From NCBI RefSeq assembly GCF_001431405.1, contig NZ_LDJL01000001.1, positions 1-64,000 on the forward strand: 64,000 bases of DNA. The letters are read 5' to 3'. The stretch is from Pseudoxanthomonas dokdonensis. GTDB lineage: Bacteria > Pseudomonadota > Gammaproteobacteria > Xanthomonadales > Xanthomonadaceae. The position numbers and the translations under genes were made by a program. Shown one piece after another: positions 1-8,497 of the stretch. Numbering within the stretch: the stretch's first letter is position 1; every line of letters begins with the position of its first letter. The notes beneath the pieces are model-generated. The model saw only the letters and a program-made list of their open reading frames with translations, was not told where the DNA came from and did no database searches.

Positions 1-80
1 GTGAGAAGTTTTTTGACTTGCTTCCCTTGCCACTTCGTCTGCGCCTTCTGGCTGCAAACCCCGTGGCGGGGAGGAGGGAA

Positions 81-109
81 AGTATGGCCCGATATTTCAG
101 TTTTGGGAA
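81..109 (-). promoter_or_regulatory. Candidate rRNA-operon-type promoter pointing out of the window (left)
   Basis: On the minus strand a -35-like TTCCCA (104-109) and a -10-like CATACT (81-86) are separated by 17 bp. A run of seven A residues on that strand (123-129) lies just upstream, like an UP element. The segment lies past the 3' end of tyrS, and in Pseudomonas aeruginosa the tyrZ gene is followed by a 16S rRNA gene in the same direction, so an rrn operon may begin just left of position 1. No rRNA sequence itself is visible. The rest of 1-285 shows only a small hairpin (59-73) and no gene. Confidence 0.35.
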
Positions 110-285
110 GGGGGTGAGGCACTTTTTTTACGTACTCTTCATCGAGTTCGTGCCAGTGCCTTGTTTCACAGTGGATTCCAGCTGAACAGGCCGATCAGGT
201 TGCCGCAACACCGCTGTTTTTCCGCTGTCTGCGACGCCCCGGGCAATCGCATGGATCGCCAAACCGCTTGTTTCAAGGCCTCAAT

Positions 286-1494
286 TCAGCCGGCAAGCAA
301 CCTGATCCTGGCGAAATTGCGCTTGCCGACCTGCAACACGCCTTCGAACCCTGGCTGCAGCACCAGTCCTGCGTCCTCGACCACGACTCCGTCGATGCGC
401 ACCGCCCGCTCCTTGAGCTTGCGCGATGCCTCGGAATTGCTGGGAGTGATGCCGGCGGCGGTCAGCAGCGCGCCAATCCGCAGGCCTTCGGCCGCAACCA
501 CCACATCCTGCAGCGGCAGCAAGCTGGTGTCGCCCTGTCCGCGGACAACCGCGTGCCAGCCGGCGATGGCCTGTTCGGCCTGGGCCTGATCATGGAAGCG
601 CGCCGCCAGCTCACGTGCCAGCCGCAGCTTGATGTCACGCGGGTTGATCTGGCCGGCGGCAACCTCCGCCTTCAGCGTGGCCGCTTCGCCGGCACCGATG
701 TCGAAGCTGAGCAGCTCGATCCAGCGCCACATCAGCTCATCGCCGATCTTCAACGTCTTGGTGACGATGTCGATGGCCGGTTCATTGATACCTATATAGT
801 TGCCAAGCGACTTGGACATCTTGTTGACTCCGTCCAGGCCCTCCAGCAACGGCATGGTCAGCACAATCTGTGGGGCCTGGCCGTGATGCTCCTGCAAGCC
901 ACGCCCCATCAGCAGGTTGAAGCGCTGGTCGGTACCCCCCAGTTCGACGTCGGCCTTCAGCGCCACCGAGTCATAGCCCTGGACCAGCGGGTACAGGAAC
1001 TCATGGATGGCAATCGGCTGCTGGGCCGCATAGCGCTTGGCGAAGTCGTCGCGCTCCAGCATCCGTGCCACGGTGTGCTGGGCGGCCAGCTTGATCATGT
1101 CGGCCGCGCCCATCTGCCCGAACCATTCGGAATTGAAGCGCAGTTCGGTCTTTTCGCGGTCCAGGACCTTGAACACCTGGTCAGCGTAGGTCTGGGCATT
1201 GGCCAGGACATCCTCGCGGGTCAGTGGCTTGCGGGTGACGTTCTTGCCGGTCGGGTCGCCGATCATCCCGGTGAAGTCGCCAATCAGGAAGATCACCTGG
1301 TGCCCCAGGTCCTGGAAGTGGCGCATCTTGTTGAGCAGTACCGTGTGGCCGATGTGCAGGTCGGGCGCGGTCGGGTCGAAACCGGCCTTGACCCGCAGCG
1401 GCCGGCCCAGCTTGAGGCGGGCGGCCAGCTCTTCGGGCTTGAGGATTTCATCGGCGCCGCGGCCGATCAGTTCAAGGGCATGCTCGATGGACAA
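286..1494 (-). CDS. tyrS: Tyrosyl-tRNA synthetase (TyrZ-type)
   Basis: This cytoplasmic class I enzyme charges tRNA-Tyr with tyrosine. The 402-residue protein has the HIGH motif (DLHIGH, about residue 46) and KMSKS (NKMSKSLGN, about residue 225) of the Rossmann catalytic core, and a C-terminal S4 RNA-binding domain (from about residue 335). Length and motif wording fit the shorter TyrZ branch. The start codon is TTG, preceded at good spacing by GGAAGA; the next residues SIEHALELI match the family N-terminus. It is divergent from the M23 peptidase gene, as in pseudomonads. The identification is secure. Confidence 0.95.
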   Translation of the reverse strand: MSIEHALELIGRGADEILKPEELAARLKLGRPLRVKAGFDPTAPDLHIGHTVLLNKMRHFQDLGHQVIFLIGDFTGMIGDPTGKNVTRKPLTREDVLANAQTYADQVFKVLDREKTELRFNSEWFGQMGAADMIKLAAQHTVARMLERDDFAKRYAAQQPIAIHEFLYPLVQGYDSVALKADVELGGTDQRFNLLMGRGLQEHHGQAPQIVLTMPLLEGLDGVNKMSKSLGNYIGINEPAIDIVTKTLKIGDELMWRWIELLSFDIGAGEAATLKAEVAAGQINPRDIKLRLARELAARFHDQAQAEQAIAGWHAVVRGQGDTSLLPLQDVVVAAEGLRIGALLTAAGITPSNSEASRKLKERAVRIDGVVVEDAGLVLQPGFEGVLQVGKRNFARIRLLAG

Positions 1495-1606
1495 GGCGGT
1501 CTTCCAGAATCAGGGCTGTGACAGGCTTCACGCTAACAGTTCGAATACGAAGCTAAATCGCTGATAAGCAAGGCCTATTCAGGAAAACTCTTTTGTACTC
1601 AATGGT

Positions 1607-1635
1607 TTGACGCGAAGTATTCGTGTGTTTATGGT
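1607..1635 (+). promoter_or_regulatory. Sigma-70-like promoter for the M23 peptidase gene
   Basis: TTGACG (1607-1612) and TATGGT (1630-1635) are separated by exactly 17 bp in the tyrS/M23 divergent intergenic region. A transcription start near 1642 would give a leader of about 40 nt before the ATG at 1680. Confidence 0.5.
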
Positions 1636-1679
1636 AACGCGATTGGGCCCGACCTTGGGCCGGGACCGGAATACTATAG

Positions 1680-3131
1680 ATGCAGCCTACTGGGGACGGC
1701 AGCCGCCGCAAACAGCGCTTCCGCGAGCGTTTGGACGTATTACACGACACCTCACTCCACCAGCGGGTCAAGCAACACCTACCAACAGGACGATGGACGC
1801 GACGGCATTGGATCCACGCCAGTCTGTTCACCACGATTGGCATCCTGGTGGCGACGATTGTCCCGGGCTTCTCGCATATCCCGGCGCCGTCCATCGTTGA
1901 AAGCACCACCACCCTGCATCTGCCCCTGCCGCACCAGGCCAGCACTGGCACCGCGACCGAGATGGGCGACGATGGCTGGGAAGTGGTGCGGATCAAGTCG
2001 GGACAGACCCTGAGTTCGATCTTCTCCGACATGGACATCCCGGCCTCGGTGATGCTGGAGGTGATGAAGCAACCCAGTGCCAAGGCCTCGTTGCGCAACC
2101 TGCGCCCTGGCGTCGAGATCGCACTCAAGGTACCCGAACCGGGCAAGCTGCAGGGCCTGCGCTTCGACGCCGACGCCTCGCACCGGGTCGAACTGACGCT
2201 GGATGGCGATGCCATCAAGGAAAACGTCGTCGAGCGCGAAAGCACCACCCGCACGGTGGTGCTGAGTGGCAAAGTCGGTCGTTCGTTGAACCGTTCGGCA
2301 CGCAAGGCCGGTCTGACCAGCGCCAACATCCGCTCGCTGACCGATGACATCTTCAAATACGACATCGACTTCAACTCGGATCTGGATGCCGACGATCGCT
2401 TCAGCGTGGTGGTCGAGCAGACCTGGCGCGAAGGCGAGCTGGTCAGCACCGGTCCGGTCGAGGCTGCCACCTTCACCGTCGATGGCAAGCTGCATTCCGG
2501 CTTCCGCTTCGCCCGGCCCGGCCACAAGCCGGAGTACTACACCGCTGCTGGCCGGCCGTTGAAGAAGAGCTTCATCCGCATGCCTATTCCGTACGCGCGC
2601 CTGAGCTCGCGCTTTGGTGCCCGCAAACACCCGGTACTGGGCAGGATGCGCATGCACAAAGGTGTCGACTACGCGGCCTCGACCGGTACCCCGATCATGG
2701 CCGCCGGTGATGCCAAGGTGCAGTTCATCGGCTGGCAGCGTGGCTATGGCCGCACCGTGGTGCTGGATCATGGCCAGGGCACCACCACGCTGTACGGGCA
2801 CATGTCGCGTACCGCCAACCTGAAGAAGGGCCAGCGCATCGCCCAAGGCACGGTCATTGGCTACGTTGGCTCGACCGGGCTGGCGACCGGCCCGCACCTG
2901 CATTACGAATTCCGGGTCAACGGCGTGCACCGCAACCCGCTCAACGTCACCATGCCGCCACCGCAGCCGCTGGCAGGCAGCGACATGGTCGCGTTCAAGG
3001 ACTACACCTCCAGCGCACTGGCCCGGATCAGGACGGTCGAGGACATCATCTACGCCGATCTGGACGACGCACCGGCCCAGCCGCAGGTCGCCAGCACCGG
3101 GCAGCCGGCCAGCAAGAACAAGAAAGGCTGA
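1680..3131 (+). CDS. Membrane-anchored M23 (LytM/MepM-like) peptidoglycan endopeptidase
   Basis: This is a predicted zinc D,D-endopeptidase cutting peptide crosslinks in the periplasm. The 483-residue protein has a cytoplasmic basic N-terminus, one transmembrane anchor at about residues 41-62, and an OapA/LysM-like segment (VRIKSGQTLSSIF, about 102-115). The C-terminal LytM domain carries the metal motifs HxxxD (MHKGVDY, about 324-330) and HxH (PHLHYEF, about 404-410), so it looks catalytically intact. The tail is Pro/Ala/Gln-rich. It is divergent from tyrS and upstream of anmK, which recycles anhydro-MurNAc, so the context is cell-wall turnover. The ribosome-binding site before this ATG is weak and a slightly later start is possible. 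Confidence 0.85.
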   Translation: MQPTGDGSRRKQRFRERLDVLHDTSLHQRVKQHLPTGRWTRRHWIHASLFTTIGILVATIVPGFSHIPAPSIVESTTTLHLPLPHQASTGTATEMGDDGWEVVRIKSGQTLSSIFSDMDIPASVMLEVMKQPSAKASLRNLRPGVEIALKVPEPGKLQGLRFDADASHRVELTLDGDAIKENVVERESTTRTVVLSGKVGRSLNRSARKAGLTSANIRSLTDDIFKYDIDFNSDLDADDRFSVVVEQTWREGELVSTGPVEAATFTVDGKLHSGFRFARPGHKPEYYTAAGRPLKKSFIRMPIPYARLSSRFGARKHPVLGRMRMHKGVDYAASTGTPIMAAGDAKVQFIGWQRGYGRTVVLDHGQGTTTLYGHMSRTANLKKGQRIAQGTVIGYVGSTGLATGPHLHYEFRVNGVHRNPLNVTMPPPQPLAGSDMVAFKDYTSSALARIRTVEDIIYADLDDAPAQPQVASTGQPASKNKKG

Positions 3132-3160
3132 TCCCGCAGGTTTCATCAGCGCTTGACCCG

Positions 3161-3187
3161 GAACGCCCCCGCCCCGCGGGGGCGTTC
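3161..3187 (+). terminator. GC-rich hairpin between the M23 gene and anmK
   Basis: GAACGCCCC (3161-3169) pairs with GGGGCGTTC (3179-3187), and part of the loop also pairs. Only TGGTTTC follows, so the U-tract is poor. It may be a weak or factor-assisted terminator 30 bp after the peptidase stop. Confidence 0.45.
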
Positions 3188-3230
3188 TGGTTTCAGTATC
3201 ATCGCTGGCCTGCCCATTGCTGGATGTGCC

Positions 3231-4364
3231 ATGTCCGTGTCGACTACCGATTCCGCCCTCTATGTGGGCCTGATGTCAGGCACCAGCGCCGACGGCATCG
3301 ATGCGGCACTGGTTCGTTTCGCCGCCAACGGCACTGCACTGCAATGCGAACTGGTGCTGGGGCGTACCTTTGAGTGGGAAGACGTCATCCGCGCGCAGTT
3401 GATCACGCTGGGCCAGGGCAGCGATGCGGTGACCCTCGACCAGATCGGTCGCCTGGACGCGCAGGTGGGGCTGGCCTTCGCGCAGGCCACCCAGCGCCTG
3501 CTGAGCGACGCCAACGTCTCGCGCAGCGCGGTCGCGGCGTTGGGCTCGCACGGCCAGACCATCCGCCACCGGCCGCTGGCCGATCCGCCTTTCACCTGGC
3601 AGATCGGCGATGGCAACCTCATTGCCGAGCGCACCGGCATCACCACCGTCGCCGATTTCCGCCGTCGCGATGTCGCCGCCGGCGGCCATGGAGCGCCATT
3701 GATGCCGGCCTTCCATGCCGCGTTGCTGCATTCGCCAGATGAGGACCGGGCGGTGCTCAACCTGGGCGGAATCGGCAACTTCACCTTGCTGCCGGCACAC
3801 GGGCCGGTGCGCGGATTCGATACCGGTCCGGCCAATGCATTGATGGATGGCTGGTGCGAACGCCATACCGGCAAGCCATTCGATGCTGCCGGCACGTTTG
3901 CCGCGCAGGGCCAGGCCGATGCGACCCTGCTCCAGCGCCTGCTGGACGATGCCTGGTTCGCGCTGCCACCGCCCAAGAGCACCGGTCGCGAACAGTTCCA
4001 CCTGGCCTGGCTGGGCGAGGCACTGCAGGGGCTGGACCTCGGCCCGGCGGATGTACAGGCCACCTTGCTGCAGTTGACCGTGCGCACGATTGCCGACGCC
4101 CTGCGCCAGCAGCAGCCACATACCCGCCGGGTACTGGTATGCGGCGGCGGGGTCCACAACCGGGCGCTGATGGCGGCGTTGGCGGCGGCGTTGCCGGACA
4201 GCGCGGTCGAATCCACTGCCGGCCATGGCCTGGACCCGGACTACGTGGAAGCGATGGGATTTGCCTGGCTGGCGCGGGAAACTCTGGCCGGACGGCCGGG
4301 CAATCTGCCCTCCGTCAGCGGTGCGCGTGGCGAGCGCGTGCTGGGCGTGATTCACCCGGCCTGA
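3231..4364 (+). CDS. anmK: Anhydro-N-acetylmuramic acid kinase
   Basis: AnmK hydrolyses the 1,6-anhydro ring of anhMurNAc and phosphorylates it to MurNAc-6-phosphate in the cytoplasm, feeding wall sugars back into metabolism. The 377-residue product opens with the family signature [14 protein letters not shown] (residues 10-23). It contains the ATP/sugar-site segments NLGGIGNF (about 175) and GFDTGPAN (about 192), and the late VCGGGVHN motif (about 304). An upstream extension of the frame is possible, but the ATG at 3231 matches the family N-terminus. Neighbours (a wall endopeptidase and ampG) agree with a recycling role. Confidence 0.95.
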   Translation: MSVSTTDSALYVGLMSGTSADGIDAALVRFAANGTALQCELVLGRTFEWEDVIRAQLITLGQGSDAVTLDQIGRLDAQVGLAFAQATQRLLSDANVSRSAVAALGSHGQTIRHRPLADPPFTWQIGDGNLIAERTGITTVADFRRRDVAAGGHGAPLMPAFHAALLHSPDEDRAVLNLGGIGNFTLLPAHGPVRGFDTGPANALMDGWCERHTGKPFDAAGTFAAQGQADATLLQRLLDDAWFALPPPKSTGREQFHLAWLGEALQGLDLGPADVQATLLQLTVRTIADALRQQQPHTRRVLVCGGGVHNRALMAALAAALPDSAVESTAGHGLDPDYVEAMGFAWLARETLAGRPGNLPSVSGARGERVLGVIHPA

Positions 4365-4409
4365 GCGGTCTATCCGCCGTGCGCCGTGCCCGGCCAATGC
4401 GTAGCCGCT

Positions 4410-4640
4410 TCAGGCGAAACTTTTGCCGGCCGGTAGTTGCTTGAGCACGAGGATGGCCTCGGACAATACGTCCACCTCTTCGTCCTGGAAGCCGCCGCGG
4501 ACTTCGTTCTCGCAGACGAACAAGCCCTGCTCCAGCAGGTGCAGCAGGGTTTCCTGCGCGCTCCAGCCACGCGCCTTGGCGATGCGCTGGATGCGCTGCT
4601 CGAGCACTGCGTCGATGTCACGCAACACGATTTCGTTCAT
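4410..4640 (-). CDS. Small FitA/Arc-like ribbon-helix-helix protein
   Basis: The 76-residue protein begins MNEIVLRDIDAVLEQRIQRIA. This short strand followed by two predicted helices (RIQRIAKARG, AQETLLHLLEQGL) resembles FitA/Arc-family DNA-binding antitoxins. The C-terminal part is acidic (FQDEEVDVLSEAI). No toxin gene (for example a PIN-domain gene) is adjacent: the left neighbour is anmK, the right is ampG, both on the opposite strand. It could be a solitary regulator rather than half of a toxin-antitoxin pair. The start was set at the ATG whose product begins directly with the strand; an in-frame start 10 codons upstream exists. The function is not established. Confidence 0.6.
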   Translation of the reverse strand: MNEIVLRDIDAVLEQRIQRIAKARGWSAQETLLHLLEQGLFVCENEVRGGFQDEEVDVLSEAILVLKQLPAGKSFA

Positions 4641-4732
4641 CTGTCCCCCTGCACCGGGCGATGTTGGCACGGCGTGCCAGGCCCGTCGACACCGGCCACG
4701 TTGGCGGCGGGTGTTCGGGTAGCATACCTTGC

Positions 4733-6055
4733 ATGACCCAACCCCACTCGATTAAGCCGCGCGACCCGCTGGCCTGGCTGCGGCCTTACCTGGAACCTGC
4801 CCCGCTGGGGGCATTGCTGCTGGGGATTTCATCCGGCTTTCCGTACGCGATGATCGGCGCGACGCTGACCACGCGGCTGGCCCAGGATGGCATCGACAAG
4901 AAGAGCGTCACCGCGTTTTCGCTGGCCTTCCTGGTCTACAACTTCAAATTCCTGTGGGCGCCGTTGATCGACAGCCTGCGCCTGCCGTTGCTGGGACGCC
5001 TGGGCCAGCGCCGCTCCTGGCTGTTCCTGTCGGCTGCCGCGGTGGCCGCTTCAGTGACATGGCTGGGCCTGGCCGATCCCAACGACAGCCTGATGCGGGT
5101 GGCCACCGCCGCGGTGCTGGTCGGTATCGCCGGGTCCACCTTCGACATCGTGATCGACGCCTACCGCATCGAGCTGCTCGAACCGCGACAACTGGGGGTC
5201 GGCTCGGGCATGTCGCAGTACGGCTGGCGCATCGGTTCGGTCAGCGCCGGCGCGTTGGCCTTGCTGGTGGCGGCCAAGTCCGGCTGGAGCACGGCCTACG
5301 CGTTGTGCGCGATGTTCGCGGTACCGGCGGTGATTGCCGGGCTGTGGCTGGGGGAACCCGAACGCCACCGCGAGCCGATCAAGCGCAAGGGCATGGCGGC
5401 CGCGCTCGCCGCGGTGCTTGACCCGCTGATGGAATTCTTCAAGCGCCACGGTGCCTGGCTGGTTCTGCTGTTCGTGCTGCTGCACAAGATTGGCGACACC
5501 CTGGCCAACCTGACCGTGCGCTTGCTGTTGAACGACCTGCACTTCAGCAACGAAGAAATCGCCACCTATGACGTCGGCTTCGGTTTCATCGCCTATCTGG
5601 TCGGCATCTTCGTCGGCGGCATCCTCTACGCGCGGTTGGGGATGAAACGGGCGGTGATGATCAGTCTGGTACTGATGGCGGTATCCAACCTGTCCTTCGC
5701 CGCGCTGGCCCACATCGGCCACAACAACGCGATGCTGGCTTTCACCATCTGCTTCGAGAATTTCGCCAGCGGCATCGGCGGGGTTGCGGTGGTGGCGTAT
5801 CTGTCGGCGCTGTGCAACCTGTCCTTCACCGCCACCCAGTTCGCGCTGCTGTCGGCGGCCGCGTCCATCGTCGGCCGCTTCGTCACCGGCACGACCGCTG
5901 GTGGCCTGATTGAAAGCATGGGCTACGAAAACTTCTATCTGCTGACCACGGTACTGGCGTTGCCAGGCGTACTGCTGTTCGCCTGGATGATCCGCTCGGG
6001 GCTGATCGATCAGGCGATTGTCGAAACCGATGTGCGCAGGGCAGCGGACGGCTGA
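4733..6055 (+). CDS. ampG: AmpG-type muropeptide permease (MFS)
   Basis: AmpG imports GlcNAc-anhMurNAc-peptides across the inner membrane for wall recycling and, in many species, for induction of AmpC beta-lactamase. The 440-residue protein has about 12 hydrophobic segments and the AmpG-typical opening (LLLGISSGFPYAMIGATL, then LVYNFKFLWAPLID). The ATG at 4733 gives the usual short cytoplasmic N-terminus. Lying about 370 bp downstream of anmK on the same strand, it supplies the substrate from which AnmK's sugar is released. No ampR or ampD is visible nearby. Confidence 0.88.
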   Translation: MTQPHSIKPRDPLAWLRPYLEPAPLGALLLGISSGFPYAMIGATLTTRLAQDGIDKKSVTAFSLAFLVYNFKFLWAPLIDSLRLPLLGRLGQRRSWLFLSAAAVAASVTWLGLADPNDSLMRVATAAVLVGIAGSTFDIVIDAYRIELLEPRQLGVGSGMSQYGWRIGSVSAGALALLVAAKSGWSTAYALCAMFAVPAVIAGLWLGEPERHREPIKRKGMAAALAAVLDPLMEFFKRHGAWLVLLFVLLHKIGDTLANLTVRLLLNDLHFSNEEIATYDVGFGFIAYLVGIFVGGILYARLGMKRAVMISLVLMAVSNLSFAALAHIGHNNAMLAFTICFENFASGIGGVAVVAYLSALCNLSFTATQFALLSAAASIVGRFVTGTTAGGLIESMGYENFYLLTTVLALPGVLLFAWMIRSGLIDQAIVETDVRRAADG

Positions 6056-6079
6056 GCGTCCGCCGCCCTGGGGTCGGAT

Positions 6080-6874
6080 TCAATCGGCGTAATCGACGGT
6101 AAACGGCGCGTGGTCGGAAAACCAGCTGTCGCGATATACCGATGTCGCCCGTAACCGGTCCCGCAGCGATGGCGTCACCAATTGGTAGTCGATGCGCCAG
6201 CCGACATCATTGGCGCGGGCGTTGCCACGGTTGCTCCACCAGGTGTAATCCTGGCCCTGAGGATGCAGCGCGCGGTAGGCGTCGACCCAGCCACAACCAC
6301 CGGCCGGATGGGGCTCCACGCACAGGCCGTTGAACCAGTCGCGCTCTTCCGGCAGGCAACCCGAGTTCTTCTGGTTGCCCTTCCAGTTCTTGATGTCCAG
6401 GGCGCTGCGCACGATGTTCCAGTCGCCACACAGCACATAGTCGCGGCCGCTGGTGCGCCACTCTTCCAGGATCGGTGCCAGCCAGTCCATGATCGCGAAC
6501 TTGTATCCTTGCCGCAGTTCGCCGGATGAGCCCGACGGGATGTAGAACGACACCACGCTGAGGTTGCCGAAGCGGGCTTCGATGTAGCGGCCTTCCTCGT
6601 CGAAATCCTCACGGCCCAGCGCGGTGCGCACTTCATCGGGCTCGCGCCTGCTGTAGATCGCCACGCCGCTGTAGCCTTTCTTGGTGGTCGCATCGCGAAA
6701 CCGCACGTGATAGCCCGGCGGCAGGAACTCGCTGCCGCTGAGTTGATGTTCCTGGGCCTTGGTTTCCTGTACGCACAGGATGTCCGCGTCCTGCTCGACG
6801 AACCAGTCGAAGAACCCTTTCTTGGCTGCCGAGCGCAGACCGTTGGCGTTGAAGCTGATGATACGCATGCGCAA
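6080..6874 (-). CDS. xthA: Exodeoxyribonuclease III (AP endonuclease)
   Basis: This Mg-dependent nuclease removes 3' blocking groups and cleaves at abasic sites in base-excision repair. The endonuclease/exonuclease/phosphatase fold is marked by the metal-binding glutamate in CVQETKA (about residue 36), the catalytic Asp/Asn pair in CGDWNI, and the terminal SDHAPFTVDY histidine. Two starts compete: ATG at 6868 (MRIISFN, the family norm) and an in-frame TTG at 6874. The AGGA of GAGGACGCGAT lies about 6 bp before the TTG but about 12 bp before the ATG, so the TTG has the better ribosome-binding geometry. It is divergent from pyrE, a common xanthomonad arrangement. Confidence 0.93.
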   Translation of the reverse strand: MRMRIISFNANGLRSAAKKGFFDWFVEQDADILCVQETKAQEHQLSGSEFLPPGYHVRFRDATTKKGYSGVAIYSRREPDEVRTALGREDFDEEGRYIEARFGNLSVVSFYIPSGSSGELRQGYKFAIMDWLAPILEEWRTSGRDYVLCGDWNIVRSALDIKNWKGNQKNSGCLPEERDWFNGLCVEPHPAGGCGWVDAYRALHPQGQDYTWWSNRGNARANDVGWRIDYQLVTPSLRDRLRATSVYRDSWFSDHAPFTVDYAD

Positions 6875-7013
6875 ATCGCGTCCTCGATTGACAGGCCTGC
6901 AAGGATAACCCGCGCCAATCGCAGCATAGGCGACCGGCCTGGACGGCGGTGGCCACCCGGCAGGCGCCGGTTTGCGCTAGGATTTGCCCATATCCAGCCT
7001 TCGACGGACCGCC

Positions 7014-7700
7014 GTGCACGACCATCGCTCCCGTTTCCTGACCTTGGCCCTGCAGGCGCAAGCGCTGCGGTTTGGCGAGTTCACCCTCAAGTCCGGGCGC
7101 CTGAGTCCCTATTTCTTCAATGCCGGTCGTTTTGACAGCGGCGGCAAACTGGCCGATCTGGCCAGCTGTTACGCCGATGCCATCGAGGAAGCCCGGCTCG
7201 AATTCGATCTGCTGTTCGGCCCCGCCTACAAGGGCATCCCGTTGGCAACCGCGCTGGGCTGCGAGCTGGCCCGCCGTGGCCGCGACGTGCCGCTGGCGTT
7301 CAATCGCAAGGAAGCCAAGGCGCACGGTGAAGGCGGCATGTTGATTGGCGCACCGCTGCACGAACGGCGCGTGCTGATCGTCGACGATGTCATCACTGCC
7401 GGCACCGCGATCCGCGAAGCGCTGGGCCTGATCGCCGAGGGTGGCGGCAGCGTCAGCGGTATAGTGGTGGCGCTGGATCGCCAGGAAATGCTCGCCGCTC
7501 CGGCGCAGGATGGCGATCATGGCGACGCCATCCGGCAGTCGGCCGCGCAATCGGTCGCCCGCGAAACCGGGGTGCCGGTGGTGGCGGTGGCCAACCTGCA
7601 TGATCTGCTGGCGTTCGCCGGCGAAAACGCCGAGCTGGTCAGCCACCGCGACCAGTTGCTCGCCTACCGCGCACGCTACGGTAGCTCCACCACGGATTGA
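7014..7700 (+). CDS. pyrE: Orotate phosphoribosyltransferase
   Basis: PyrE converts orotate and PRPP to orotidine 5'-monophosphate in pyrimidine synthesis. The 228-residue product has the N-terminal GEFTLKSGRLSPYFFN signature and the PRPP-binding loop VLIVDDVITAGTA (about residues 122-134). The chosen start is GTG at 7014, giving VHDHRSRFLTLAL; longer frames upstream add non-conserved residues. The stop is followed immediately by an exported protein gene on the same strand, whose longest frame would overlap it by one base. Confidence 0.94.
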   Translation: MHDHRSRFLTLALQAQALRFGEFTLKSGRLSPYFFNAGRFDSGGKLADLASCYADAIEEARLEFDLLFGPAYKGIPLATALGCELARRGRDVPLAFNRKEAKAHGEGGMLIGAPLHERRVLIVDDVITAGTAIREALGLIAEGGGSVSGIVVALDRQEMLAAPAQDGDHGDAIRQSAAQSVARETGVPVVAVANLHDLLAFAGENAELVSHRDQLLAYRARYGSSTTD

Positions 7701-7723
7701 TGGCAGCAGGGGGCTGCACAACA

Positions 7724-8392
7724 ATGCGTCATAACCCACTATTGATGTTGTCCTTGCTGCTGCTGGCTCCCGTCGCGGCGCTGGCCCAGAACAAGGATGC
7801 CGGAAGCAACAAGAAGCTGTATTGCTGGGATGAAAATGGCCAGCGCGTCTGCAGCGACGCGTTGCCGGCCGAGGCGGTCAATCGCGCGCGCGAGGAAATC
7901 AGCGCCAGAAGCGGCCTGAAGACCGCTGAAATCGACCGTGCACTCACCGACGAGGAACGCGCGGTGGCCGCCGCCGAAGCCGCCCAGCGGCTTCTGGATG
8001 AAGCCAAGGTCGAAACCCGGCGGCGTACCGAGCAGGCGATGCTCACCTCGTACCGCTCGGAAGAAGAGCTGATGCGGGTGTTCAGCGAGCGGACCACGAT
8101 TGTTGACAACAACGTGCGCACGGCCCAGTACAACGTCGGCAGTCTGCGCGATGGTCTGGTCAGTCTGTTGCAGGTCGCCGGCGATCGCGAACTGGATGGC
8201 AAGCCGGTCTCGGAGGACATGGCCAACAACATCCGCCGCCGCCACCTGGAGTTGATGCGCCAGTTGCAGTTGCAGGCCAATTTCGAACGCCAGCGCGTGG
8301 AGCTGGACGACGAAGTGGCCGAAACGCTGCAGCGCTACCGGGCGATGAAAGGCGACGGCGAGGCTGACGCGACGGCCACGCCGGCATCCTGA
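7724..8392 (+). CDS. Exported coiled-coil protein with a DUF4124-like N-terminus
   Basis: The 222-residue product starts with a signal peptide (hydrophobic LLMLSLLLLAPVAALA, cleavage near AQN). It continues with KLYCWDENGQRVCSD, which resembles the short DUF4124 module found in many proteobacterial periplasmic proteins. The rest is almost entirely charged helix, with long E/R/A heptad-like runs (about residues 45-200), so a coiled coil is likely. Two cysteines in the first module could form a disulphide. I set the start at the ATG at 7724 because it begins the signal peptide and has GCAGGGGG upstream. No function is assigned. Confidence 0.75.
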   Translation: MRHNPLLMLSLLLLAPVAALAQNKDAGSNKKLYCWDENGQRVCSDALPAEAVNRAREEISARSGLKTAEIDRALTDEERAVAAAEAAQRLLDEAKVETRRRTEQAMLTSYRSEEELMRVFSERTTIVDNNVRTAQYNVGSLRDGLVSLLQVAGDRELDGKPVSEDMANNIRRRHLELMRQLQLQANFERQRVELDDEVAETLQRYRAMKGDGEADATATPAS

Positions 8393-8497
8393 TCCGGAAG
8401 CCGGCAGCGCAGCCAAACGCGGCCTTGCGGCCAAAATTACTGCCACCGACAAGCCGGGTCGCAGCGCGCTGCGCTCCGGCAAGACCGCTCGGCTGGC

